DNA from: Microbacterium immunditiarum
GTDB lineage: Bacteria; Actinomycetota; Actinomycetes; Actinomycetales; Microbacteriaceae
DNA length: 64,000 bases
NCBI RefSeq assembly: GCF_013409785.1
Contig: NZ_JACCBV010000001.1
Span: forward strand, 2,852,001-2,916,000
Reading direction: 5' to 3'
Shown: one piece after another, positions 42,414 through 49,961 of the stretch
Position numbering within the stretch: the stretch's first letter is position 1
How the letters are laid out: each line of letters starts with the position of its first letter
The notes under the pieces: generated by a model
The model's input: only the letters and a program-made list of their open reading frames with translations
What the model was told of the DNA's origin: nothing
Databases searched by the model: none
Translations under genes and position numbers: made by a program

Positions 42414-44972
42414 GTGAAGGCAATCCGCACGTTCACCGTCCGTCCCGTCCTCGCCGACGCGCTGGCGCCGCTGGACCGGCTCGCCTCGAACTGGCGGTGG
42501 TCGTGGAGTCGCGCGACGCACGCCCTCTTCGCGTCGATGGATCCCGACCTGTGGCGCGAGATCGGCGAGAACCCCGCCCGCATGCTCGGCGCCCTCGGCC
42601 AGCGTCGGCTCGACGAGCTCTCGCACGACGAGGACTTCCTCGCTCGGCTGCGCGCGGAGGACGCGCGCCTCACGGCGTACCTCGAGGGCGACCGCTGGTA
42701 CCAGAGCCTGGAGGGTCAGAAGCCGCAGCGCATCGCCTACTTCTCACCCGAGTTCGGCGTCGACGGCTCGCTGCCGCAGTACTCGGGCGGCCTCGGCATC
42801 CTCGCGGGCGACCACCTGAAGAGCGCGTCCGACCTCGGCGTCCCGCTCACGGGCGTCGGCCTCTTCTATCACGCGGGCTACTTCCGCCAGTCGATCGGCG
42901 ACGACGGATGGCAGCGCGAGAGCTACCCGCTCCTCGACCCCTACGGCCTCGGGCTCACGCTGCTGCGCGACGAGGCTGACGCGCCGGTCGAGATCGTGCT
43001 CGACCTCCCCGGCGACCGCCGCCTCGCGGCGCGCGTGTGGATCGCCGACATCGGTCGCGTCCCGCTCCTCCTGCTCGACTCCGAGACGCCCTCCAACACC
43101 GAGGACATGCGCCGGGTCACCGACCGTCTGTACGGAGGCGGCGGCGAGCACCGGCTGCTGCAGGAGCTGCTGCTCGGCGTCGGCGGCGTGCGAGCGCTCC
43201 GGGCGTGGTGCCGTCTGACCCGGCATCCGACGCCCGACGTGTACCACACGAACGAGGGACACGCGGGATTCCAGGGGCTCGAGCGGATGTCCGAGCTCAT
43301 CACCCACGACGGGCTGAGCTTCGACGAGGCGCTCGCTCAGGTCCGCGCCTCCACGGTCTTCACGACCCACACGCCGGTTCCCGCAGGCATCGACCGGTTC
43401 CCGCGCGACCTCATCGAGGCGTACCTGCGCAGCCGACTGTTCGAGGGGCTCGACACCGCGCGCGCCCTGGCGCTCGGCCTCGAGGAGTACCCGGGCGGCG
43501 ACCCGGGCGTGTTCAACATGGCGGTGCTCGGGCTCCACCTCGGCCAGCACGCCAACGGCGTGTCGGTCCTGCATGGGCAGGTGAGCCGCCGCATGTTCGG
43601 AGCGCTGTGGCCCGGTGTGGACGAGAACGAGGTGCCGATCACGTCCATCACGAACGGCGTGCACGCTCCGACGTGGGTGCACCCGGCGCTCAAGGCGCTC
43701 AGCGAGCGCGTGTTCGGCGACGCCCACGTGCCCACCCACGACTGGCGCGACGCCGAGGCGGTGTCGGACGAGGAGCTGTGGGGCATCCGCCGTGAGATGA
43801 AGACCGAGCTCGTCGGCGAGGCGAGACGCCGGCTCGTCGCGGCCGTCGAGGGCAACGGCAACGTCGTGCCTGCGTGGATCGAGGACGCCCTCGACCCCGA
43901 AGTGCTCACGATCGGTTTCGCCCGGCGCGTGCCGACGTACAAGCGACTCACGCTCATGCTGCGCGACCCCGAGCGGCTCACGCGCATCCTGACCGACCCC
44001 GAGCGCCCGGTGCAGATCGTCATCGGCGGCAAGTCGCACCCCGCCGACGACTCGGGCAAGATCCTCATCCAGCAGCTCGTGCGATTCAGCCGCGACCCCA
44101 AAGTGCGCGGCCGGATCGTGTTCCTCCCGGACTACGACATCACGCTCGCGAAGACCCTCTACCCCGGCTGCGACGTGTGGCTGAACAACCCCCTCCGCCC
44201 GCTCGAGGCTTGCGGGACCAGCGGCATGAAGGCGGCGCTCAACGGAGCACTCAACCTCTCGATCCGCGACGGCTGGTGGGACGAGTGGTTCGACGGCGAG
44301 AACGGCTGGGCGATCCCGACCGCCGACACGGCGTCGAGCGACGAAGAGCGCGACGACGCCGAGGCATCCGCCCTCTACGACCTCATCGAGCACCAGCTCG
44401 TGCCGAAGTTCTACGAGCGCGAGGGCGGCGTGCCGCGCGAGTGGCTCCGCATGGTGCGCCACACGATGACCGACCTCGGCAAGAAGGCGACCAGCGACCG
44501 CATGGTGCGCGAGTACGTCGAGCGCCTGTACGTGCCCGCCGCCGAGCACGACGCGGCGCTGCGCGGCGACGCGTACGCAGGTGCCCGTGAGCTCGCGGCG
44601 TACGTCGGCCGCGTGCGCGGCGCGTGGTCCGAGGTCAGGGTCGACAGCGTCGACGGCTCCGGCATCCCGCAGCAGGCGCAGGCGGGCGACACCTTCGAAG
44701 TGCGCGCCGGCGTGCGGCTCGGGCGCCTGACGGCCGACGACGTCGAGGTCGAGCTCGCGTACGGCCGCACGGACGAGGACGACGACATCGCCGACGACCA
44801 CTCGCTGCATCCGCTCTCCCCCACGGGCGAGACGACCGACGGCGTGACGACGTTCGGGTGCACCCTGCCGCTCGACGTCACAGGCACGTTCGGCTACACC
44901 GTGCGGGTGGTGCCGAGGCATCCGCAGCTCGTGTCGCCCGTGGAGCTGGGGCTTGTGACGTACGCGTCGTGA
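42414..44972 (+). CDS. glgP: Alpha-glucan (glycogen) phosphorylase, DUF3417 type (852 aa)
   Basis: GT35 phosphorylase releasing glucose-1-phosphate from alpha-glucans. The N-terminal DUF3417 domain (about 1-110, NWRWSWSRATHALF) marks the shorter, non-allosteric bacterial/archaeal type. The catalytic region has YFSPEFGVDGSLPQYSGGLG, FTTHTPVPAG, FARRVPTYKR and EACGTSGMKAALNG near the PLP site. A C-terminal extension of about 100 residues with a beta-sandwich appearance follows. Length matches the subfamily. Confidence 0.93.
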   Translation: MKAIRTFTVRPVLADALAPLDRLASNWRWSWSRATHALFASMDPDLWREIGENPARMLGALGQRRLDELSHDEDFLARLRAEDARLTAYLEGDRWYQSLEGQKPQRIAYFSPEFGVDGSLPQYSGGLGILAGDHLKSASDLGVPLTGVGLFYHAGYFRQSIGDDGWQRESYPLLDPYGLGLTLLRDEADAPVEIVLDLPGDRRLAARVWIADIGRVPLLLLDSETPSNTEDMRRVTDRLYGGGGEHRLLQELLLGVGGVRALRAWCRLTRHPTPDVYHTNEGHAGFQGLERMSELITHDGLSFDEALAQVRASTVFTTHTPVPAGIDRFPRDLIEAYLRSRLFEGLDTARALALGLEEYPGGDPGVFNMAVLGLHLGQHANGVSVLHGQVSRRMFGALWPGVDENEVPITSITNGVHAPTWVHPALKALSERVFGDAHVPTHDWRDAEAVSDEELWGIRREMKTELVGEARRRLVAAVEGNGNVVPAWIEDALDPEVLTIGFARRVPTYKRLTLMLRDPERLTRILTDPERPVQIVIGGKSHPADDSGKILIQQLVRFSRDPKVRGRIVFLPDYDITLAKTLYPGCDVWLNNPLRPLEACGTSGMKAALNGALNLSIRDGWWDEWFDGENGWAIPTADTASSDEERDDAEASALYDLIEHQLVPKFYEREGGVPREWLRMVRHTMTDLGKKATSDRMVREYVERLYVPAAEHDAALRGDAYAGARELAAYVGRVRGAWSEVRVDSVDGSGIPQQAQAGDTFEVRAGVRLGRLTADDVEVELAYGRTDEDDDIADDHSLHPLSPTGETTDGVTTFGCTLPLDVTGTFGYTVRVVPRHPQLVSPVELGLVTYAS

Positions 44973-45016
44973 GCGCTTCGCCTCGCCCGACTCGCTCGAC
45001 GACCGGGAGCGCCCGC

Positions 45017-45022
45017 TAACGT
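45017..45022 (+). promoter_or_regulatory. -10 element TAACGT, leaderless GATase gene
   Basis: TAACGT ends 6 bases before GTG 45029, with no ribosome site. Confidence 0.55.
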
Positions 45023-45028
45023 GACCGT

Positions 45029-45760
45029 GTGAAGCCGTTCGTGCTGCTGGCGACGCGCGCCGAGGATGTGCCCGCCGACGAGGAGTACGCGCTGTTCCTG
45101 CGCGGCACCGGCCTCGACGAGCGCGATCTGGTGCGCGTGAGGCTCGAGGCCGACCCGATGCCGGAGTTCGACCTCGACGGGCTGTCGGGCATCTTCGTCG
45201 GGGGCGGCCCGTTCAACGCGTCCGACCCGCCCGAGCGCAAGTCGGTCGTGCAGCGCCGCGTCGAGGCCGAGTTCGGTCGGCTGCTCGACGAGGTGGTCGC
45301 ACGCGACTTCCCGTTCCTCGGCGCGTGCTACGGCGTCGGAACGCTCGGCGCGCATCAGGGTGCGACGATCGACCGCATCTACTCCGAGCCGATCAGCGTC
45401 GTCACGGTCGAGATGACCTCCGCTGGGGCGACCGATCCCCTGCTCGCGGGGGTGCCGGAGCGGTTCGATGCCTTCGTGGGCCACAAGGAGGCGATCAGCT
45501 CGCTGCCGCCGCACGCGACGCTGCTGGCCCGGTCGGAGGGGGCGCCGGTGCAGATCTTCCGCGTCGGCGGCAACGTCTACGCCACGCAGTTCCACCCCGA
45601 GCTCGACCTGCCCGGCATCGAGACGCGCATCCGCGCGTACGCCGACCACGGGTACTTCGCGCCGCACGAGCTCGACCTCACGCTCGCGGCGGTGCGCCGT
45701 GTGCCCGTCATGCACCCGGGACGGATGCTCGGGAACTTCGTGGAGCTCTACGCCCGGTGA
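45029..45760 (+). CDS. Class I glutamine amidotransferase-like protein (243 aa)
   Basis: GATase1 fold. The nucleophile Cys is in FLGACYGVGTLG (about residue 98) and the His/Glu pair in ATQFHPELD (about 192). FVGGGPFNASD forms the oxyanion-side loop. It is a free-standing enzyme rather than a synthetase domain, often annotated as GMP-synthase-like glutaminase; the acceptor is unknown. It is convergent with the NAD(P)HX epimerase gene across a hairpin. Confidence 0.85.
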   Translation: MKPFVLLATRAEDVPADEEYALFLRGTGLDERDLVRVRLEADPMPEFDLDGLSGIFVGGGPFNASDPPERKSVVQRRVEAEFGRLLDEVVARDFPFLGACYGVGTLGAHQGATIDRIYSEPISVVTVEMTSAGATDPLLAGVPERFDAFVGHKEAISSLPPHATLLARSEGAPVQIFRVGGNVYATQFHPELDLPGIETRIRAYADHGYFAPHELDLTLAAVRRVPVMHPGRMLGNFVELYAR

Positions 45761-45762
45761 AG

Positions 45763-45826
45763 GCACCGGGCCGAAGCGCGCGTTCGGGCCGGCGGACGCG
45801 CCTCGACCCGGGGTTCAGCCCGGTGC
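45763..45826. terminator. Bidirectional nested hairpin after the GATase gene
   Basis: GCACCGGGC (45763-45771) pairs with GCCCGGTGC (45818-45826); inside is CCGAA-GCGCGCG-TTCGG. The right arm is followed by TTT on the plus strand. Confidence 0.55.
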
Positions 45827-45828
45827 TT

Positions 45829-46632
45829 TCACGCACCCGCCTCACGGGGCCGTCCCGCGACGGCATACGCGACGGGGCCGCTCGTGAGCGGAGCCTCCGC
45901 GAACGGCAGGTCGAAGTCGACGAACACGATGGCTCCGCTCAGCTCCGGTCCTCGGGCGGTGATGAGGCCAGGCTTGACCGCGCCGAAGGTGACCGTGACG
46001 GATGCCGAGAGCACGACGTCGTCCGAGGTCGTCCCCTCGTCCGGGTGCAGGCCGCTCGGGAGGTCCACCGCGATGACGCGCGGGTGCCCGGCTGCCACTG
46101 CGGGCAGCAGCGCCGCGACGACCTCGCGCGCGGCGCCGCGCAGCGCGGGATCCCCGGTCGTGCCGATGCCGAGGATGCCGTCGATGACGAAGTCGTAGGC
46201 CGCGGCATCCGCCTTCACCTGATCCAGGTCGACCAGCCGCGCCCCCGCGGCGAGCGCCGTCTCGAGACCCTGCTCGTGCGCGGAGTCGGACGTGCAGATC
46301 ACGTCGATCGCGAGGTCATCGGCCGGCGGCGTCTCGGCTGCCGCGCGTTGCGGCAGCCACTGAAGCAGCGCTGCCGCGGCGAAGAGCGCGTCTCCTCCGT
46401 TGTTGCCCTTTCCCGCGAGGACGAGCAGGCGCCCCTGGATCGGTGCGCCCGCCTCGCCAGGGAGGTCACGGCCGCCCGTGCGCGCCGTGACGCCGGGGTC
46501 GACGAGCTCGTCGGCGACGACCTGCGCGACGGCGCGCGCGGCCCACAGCATGAGCGGCACGCCTCTTTCGAGCTCTGGCTCCTCGGCGGCGCGCACCTGC
46601 GCCGCGCTGAACACCGGCACCCACTCGGTCAT
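45829..46632 (-). CDS. nnrE: NAD(P)H-hydrate epimerase, YjeF N-terminal domain (267 aa)
   Basis: Repair enzyme interconverting R- and S-NAD(P)HX. The YjeF_N fold is shown by LLVLAGKGNNGGDALFAAAALL, VIDGILGIGT and VIAVDLPSGLHPDEG. The C-terminal dehydratase domain found in fused bacterial NnrD/E proteins is missing, so a separate dehydratase would be needed. ATG 46632 overlaps the YihY stop by 4 bases; the long open frame upstream is noise. The insertion of about 15 residues after DELVDPG looks variable. Confidence 0.87.
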   Translation of the reverse strand: MTEWVPVFSAAQVRAAEEPELERGVPLMLWAARAVAQVVADELVDPGVTARTGGRDLPGEAGAPIQGRLLVLAGKGNNGGDALFAAAALLQWLPQRAAAETPPADDLAIDVICTSDSAHEQGLETALAAGARLVDLDQVKADAAAYDFVIDGILGIGTTGDPALRGAAREVVAALLPAVAAGHPRVIAVDLPSGLHPDEGTTSDDVVLSASVTVTFGAVKPGLITARGPELSGAIVFVDFDLPFAEAPLTSGPVAYAVAGRPREAGA

Positions 46633-47654
46633 CGTCCCCTCCGCTCCTTCTCCTCCATCGCGCGTGCGAGCCGCAGCTCCTCGGTGGCGACGGTGACGGC
46701 GTCCTCCGCGCGCCGCAGGCGTCGCTGCGCGAACGTCTCGGCGCCGTACTTGACGCGTACGCGATCCGTTCGCTCGGCGGCACCCACGATGATGTACGCG
46801 CTCGCGATGAGGATCACCTGCGCCGACAGGTTGAACCACAGCAGCAGCGCGATGAGCGACGCGAACGACGCCAGCAGCGGGTTCGCGCCCGCGCCGCTGA
46901 GGAACAGCCCCGACAGCAGCTGCAGCACCGTGAGTCCGAGAGCACCCAGGAGCGCGCCGCTCCACAGCGCGCGGGCGGGCACGCGCTCCCCCGTCAGCAC
47001 GCGGAACAGCACCGCGATCACGACGGCGTCGAGGGCGAACACGACGACGACGGCGACGCCGCGTCCGGCCAGATCGACGACCGGATGCCCCGGCGGCAGC
47101 CCCAGCCAGCCCGCGACGATCTCGATTCCGGCCGTGCCGAAGAACGTGATCGCGGCCGACACGCCCAGCGCAGCGCCGAATCCGATCGCGACGGCGAGGT
47201 TGCGCAGAATCACCCAGTACCACGCGAGGTCGTCCACGACCTTGTCCGACAGCACGAGCAACGCGGCTCGCAGCGACCCGATCGCCCCGATCGCCGCGCC
47301 GACGAGAGCGACGAGCGAGATGACTCCCGCGACCGTGAGACCGGTCGGCACCTGGATGTCGTCGGGGTCGACGAGGCCGCCCTCGCCGACGAGACCCGGC
47401 ACGGCGGCGTCCACCCCGTCGATGAGCGCCTGCCACGCGGCGGGGTTGCCCGCGAGCCACAGGCCCGCGATCGAGAAGCCCAGCAGCACGCCGGCGAACA
47501 CGCTGAAGAGCGTCCGATACGTGATGGAGTCGGCCCACGCCGGTCCGCGGTGCTCCACGTAGTGCAGCACCGCGCGAACGATCTTGAGCGACAGGGCCCA
47601 CGCGATGACGCGCTGGAGGACGGTGCGCGAGCGGATCGTCTCTGCCTCGGCCAT
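46629..47654 (-). CDS. YihY/BrkB-family membrane protein (341 aa)
   Basis: Polytopic membrane protein with about six hydrophobic segments, the family motif near the N-terminus (RGPAWADSITYRTLFSVFAG) and LLASFASLIALLLWFNLSAQVIL near 270. The basic C-terminal tail is cytoplasmic. Despite the old name RNase BN, no nuclease activity is established for the family. TAGCCT ends 6 bases before ATG 47654, so it is probably leaderless. It is cotranscribed with nnrE. Confidence 0.88.
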   Translation of the reverse strand: MAEAETIRSRTVLQRVIAWALSLKIVRAVLHYVEHRGPAWADSITYRTLFSVFAGVLLGFSIAGLWLAGNPAAWQALIDGVDAAVPGLVGEGGLVDPDDIQVPTGLTVAGVISLVALVGAAIGAIGSLRAALLVLSDKVVDDLAWYWVILRNLAVAIGFGAALGVSAAITFFGTAGIEIVAGWLGLPPGHPVVDLAGRGVAVVVVFALDAVVIAVLFRVLTGERVPARALWSGALLGALGLTVLQLLSGLFLSGAGANPLLASFASLIALLLWFNLSAQVILIASAYIIVGAAERTDRVRVKYGAETFAQRRLRRAEDAVTVATEELRLARAMEEKERRGR

Positions 47655-47660
47655 GGTGAG

Positions 47661-47666
47661 AGGCTA
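47661..47666 (-). promoter_or_regulatory. -10 element TAGCCT, leaderless yihY
   Basis: TAGCCT on the minus strand ends 6 bases before ATG 47654. Confidence 0.5.
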
Positions 47667-47738
47667 TCGAGGGCGGCCGGCGGTACGCGGGGCTTGACTC
47701 GGGAGAGAGTCGCGGATGCCACAGGCCGAACCCTCGCC

Positions 47739-47744
47739 TATGAT
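47739..47744 (+). promoter_or_regulatory. Putative -10 TATGAT upstream of the 49-aa ORF
   Basis: A consensus-like TATGAT lies 54 bases before ATG 47799, in the otherwise gene-poor stretch 47655-48068. No good -35 is seen. A GGGGATCCCC palindrome at 47761-47770 follows in the presumed leader. Confidence 0.4.
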
Positions 47745-47798
47745 CGAGGGCACGGGGGATGGGGATCCCCTGATTCTGGGGATTTGGGGACTGCCGTG

Positions 47799-47948
47799 AT
47801 GGGACTTGCACGGACGCTCGCGAGCGCGCCGCTCGAGCCGGACGTCGTCGCCCTCATGCCGGGCATGGTCTGTCTGGGCGAAGACGGCTGGTCCAGACCG
47901 ACCCCCAGCCTCACGACGATCGAGGAGGTGCTGCGCGTCACGCCGTGA
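47799..47948 (+). CDS. Possible small protein (49 aa)
   Basis: Short ORF in the 414-base stretch between yihY and the prepilin peptidase gene. It starts at ATG 47799 (GTG 47796 also possible) and reads MGLARTLASAPLEPDVVALM..., ending SLTTIEEVLRVTP. GGGGACT lies about 7 bases upstream and a TATGAT further up. It contains one Cys and no membrane helix. I do not recognise it. The remaining sequence to 48068 shows no other gene. Confidence 0.4.
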   Translation: MGLARTLASAPLEPDVVALMPGMVCLGEDGWSRPTPSLTTIEEVLRVTP

Positions 47949-48068
47949 CCCCGCAGCCCTCGGTCGTCCACTCAAGACCGGGCCGGGCGCCGAGCGAGCG
48001 ACACCCCCCCGTCGCGTCCCGCGCCCGGCCCTCTCCCTTGACGGGAACGGTCAGCTGCCACCTCGACG

Positions 48069-48596
48069 TCAGGCGCCGACGAACAGCCCCGTGTACCAGC
48101 GGCCGAGGGCTTCACCGGCGAACACACCGATCCACGCGCCGGCGATCATCCACGGCCCGAACGGAATGGCGGTCTTGCGCCCCGCCCGACCCGCGAGCAT
48201 GATCACGACCCCGAACAGCCCGCCAAGGAGGAAGGCGGCGAACGCACCGACCGCGAGCGCACCCCACCCGATCCAGCCGAGGTAGAGCCCGATGAGCCCG
48301 GCGAGCTTGACGTCGCCGCCGCCCATGCCGCTCGGTCGCACGAGGCGCAGCGTGAAGTAGAAGACGTAGAGGGCCGCCATGCCGATGACTGCGCGAAGCA
48401 GGGCGACCAGGTCGCCCGAGAGGACCGCCGCGGTCGCGAGGAGCACTCCCGCCACGACATAGCTCGGGAGCACGATGCGGTTCGGCAATCGGTGGGTGCG
48501 GATGTCGATGAGCGTGAGCACGACCGAGATCGCCGCGAAGTAGAGCAGCGCGAGGATGACCAGCGCGAGCGCGATGGTGTCGCTGAGGTCGGGCAT
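48069..48596 (-). CDS. A24-type prepilin peptidase, short form (175 aa)
   Basis: Membrane aspartyl peptidase that processes type IV/Flp prepilins. The catalytic aspartates are in LTLIDIRTHRLPN (Asp31) and the GxGD motif MGGGDVKLAG (Asp95). About five transmembrane segments. It lacks the N-terminal methylase domain of PilD. No pilin or tad genes are present in the window, so its substrate locus lies elsewhere. It follows the DUF1905 gene after 16 bases. Confidence 0.9.
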   Translation of the reverse strand: MPDLSDTIALALVILALLYFAAISVVLTLIDIRTHRLPNRIVLPSYVVAGVLLATAAVLSGDLVALLRAVIGMAALYVFYFTLRLVRPSGMGGGDVKLAGLIGLYLGWIGWGALAVGAFAAFLLGGLFGVVIMLAGRAGRKTAIPFGPWMIAGAWIGVFAGEALGRWYTGLFVGA

Positions 48597-48612
48597 CCGT
48601 CACGCTCTCCCT

Positions 48613-48906
48613 TCAGATGTCGACCGTCTCGAGCCGCACCGTGCAGACGTCGCCGAGCCCCAGCTCCTCCGCAACGCGCACCGCCTTCTTGAGCGGCAGC
48701 GCGTACGTGTCGCCGCTCGGGAAGATCGAGGTCATCCACTCGGTGCCGCCGATGCCGACGCGCACTCGGACGGAGCCGAATCCGCGAGGCATGCGCGGCA
48801 CCTCGCGGATGTCGGCGCTCAGCTCTTCGGGGACCGTTACGAACAGCCACCCGTCGTCATTGCGCGCCTGCCACCGCCAGATCTCGGCCTCGAACTCGAA
48901 GTGCAC
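48613..48906 (-). CDS. DUF1905 domain protein (97 aa)
   Basis: Small DUF1905 protein: FEAEIWRWQARNDDGWLFVTVPEE, RGFGSVRVRVGIGGTEWMTSIFP and ALPLKKAVR are typical of the beta-barrel fold, split here by variable residues. The function is unknown. GTG 48906 is preceded by TAACGT six bases away, so it is probably leaderless. It is the likely first gene of an operon with the prepilin peptidase. Confidence 0.85.
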   Translation of the reverse strand: MHFEFEAEIWRWQARNDDGWLFVTVPEELSADIREVPRMPRGFGSVRVRVGIGGTEWMTSIFPSGDTYALPLKKAVRVAEELGLGDVCTVRLETVDI

Positions 48907-48912
48907 GAGTTC

Positions 48913-48918
48913 ACGTTA
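48913..48918 (-). promoter_or_regulatory. -10 element TAACGT, leaderless DUF1905 gene
   Basis: TAACGT on the minus strand ends 6 bases before GTG 48906. Confidence 0.55.
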
Positions 48919-48951
48919 GCGGCGCCGGCCGACACACCGCGGGCCGTAGTG

Positions 48952-49785
48952 TCAGCGCCCGGCCGCGGGGGCCCAGCCGTCGTCGTCGGACCAGGTGTCG
49001 GCATCCGTCGCCCACGGCTCCGCGGGCTCGGGAGACCACGTGCCCGACGCGTACGCGCCGTCGTCGCGGCGACGCCACGGTGCGCCTTCGGGCCAGCTCG
49101 CGGCGAACGTCGGGAAGACCTTCCACACGCGCCTGCCGATCGCGACGGGCGTCTTGAATGGGCGCGCCGACACGGGCATTCGCAGTTGCGGGTCGTAGCG
49201 GACCCCGTCGGACCGCCTCAGCCGGATCGTCAGGTCGAGGTCGTCGTGCACGCGCGGGTTCGTGCGCTCGACCTTGTCGCGCACGCGCTCCCACACGCGC
49301 GTGCGCATCGCGAAATTCGACCCGAACACGAGCGGCACGCCGAGCCACTTCGGGATCAGGCGATGGCCGAGGCCGACGTACCAGTGGTCGCCGATGTGGT
49401 TCACGAGCCGATTGCCGCCGTAGAACTCGGATGCCCCGCTGAGCACGCCCAGCGAAGGGTCGGCGACGAACGCGCGCACGATGCGCGCGATCCAGTCGGG
49501 GTGCGGGCGGGAGTCGGCGTCGAGCCGCGCGATGATGTCGGTGTCGGCCGTGGCTTCGTCGTAGCCGCGGGCGGCTGCGGGCCAGATGCCGACGAGCTCC
49601 TCTCGGATCACGTCCGCGCCGTGACGGCGGCCGACGGATGCAGAGCCATCCGTGCTGCCGTTGTCGACGACGATCACGCGATCGGCGCGCCGGGTCTGCG
49701 CATCGAGCGCCGTGAGGCACTCCTCGAGGAACTCCGCATCATTTCGGCACGGGATGACCACCGTGACACGGAGTTGGAGAGGCAC
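48952..49785 (-). CDS. Family 2 glycosyltransferase (277 aa)
   Basis: Inverting GT-A enzyme. It has VTVVIPCRNDAEFLEECL at the N-terminus, VIVVDNGSTDGS, ARLDADSRPHPDW (metal-binding DxD) and a later VHDDLDLTIRLRR acceptor/base motif. No transmembrane segment is seen, so it is cytosolic or peripheral. Start GTG 49785 fits both the fold and a TATGGT -10 six bases upstream; the open frame for 49 codons upstream is not coding. The C-terminal 40 residues are Trp/Pro/Asp-rich. The sugar substrate is unknown. Confidence 0.88.
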   Translation of the reverse strand: MPLQLRVTVVIPCRNDAEFLEECLTALDAQTRRADRVIVVDNGSTDGSASVGRRHGADVIREELVGIWPAAARGYDEATADTDIIARLDADSRPHPDWIARIVRAFVADPSLGVLSGASEFYGGNRLVNHIGDHWYVGLGHRLIPKWLGVPLVFGSNFAMRTRVWERVRDKVERTNPRVHDDLDLTIRLRRSDGVRYDPQLRMPVSARPFKTPVAIGRRVWKVFPTFAASWPEGAPWRRRDDGAYASGTWSPEPAEPWATDADTWSDDDGWAPAAGR

Positions 49786-49791
49786 CGTCTC

Positions 49792-49797
49792 ACCATA
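49792..49797 (-). promoter_or_regulatory. -10 element TATGGT, leaderless GT2 gene
   Basis: TATGGT on the minus strand ends 6 bases before GTG 49785. Confidence 0.55.
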
Positions 49798-49860
49798 CTC
49801 CTGCGGGAAACAGGGAGGTGGGCGACACGACGAGAGCAGAAGTGACCGAGTCTCCGAATA

Positions 49861-49872
49861 GAACATCTGTTC
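49861..49872. promoter_or_regulatory. Candidate LexA (SOS) box
   Basis: GAAC-ATCT-GTTC is a perfect match to the actinobacterial core GAAC-N4-GTTC, flanked by A and G. It lies about 75 bases upstream of the HNH-gene -10 and about 70 bases from the divergent GT2 -10. Confidence 0.6.
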
Positions 49873-49925
49873 GTTCCTGCACAGGCGTTCGCAGTATTCC
49901 CAGTTTGTCGAGCGCGCCGATCGCC

Positions 49926-49954
49926 TTCGCAATGTCGTACGCCTCCACTAGTAT
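49926..49954 (+). promoter_or_regulatory. Promoter of the DUF222-HNH gene
   Basis: TTCGCA (49926-49931), a 17-base spacer and TAGTAT (49949-49954), which ends 7 bases before ATG 49962. Predicts a leaderless transcript. Confidence 0.6.
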
Positions 49955-49961
49955 CGAACAT

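Noticed and set aside
47761..47770. GGGGATCCCC palindrome as an operator
   Set aside because: It is a chance-prone GC palindrome with no conserved partner or promoter geometry; recorded only as part of the leader of the small ORF.
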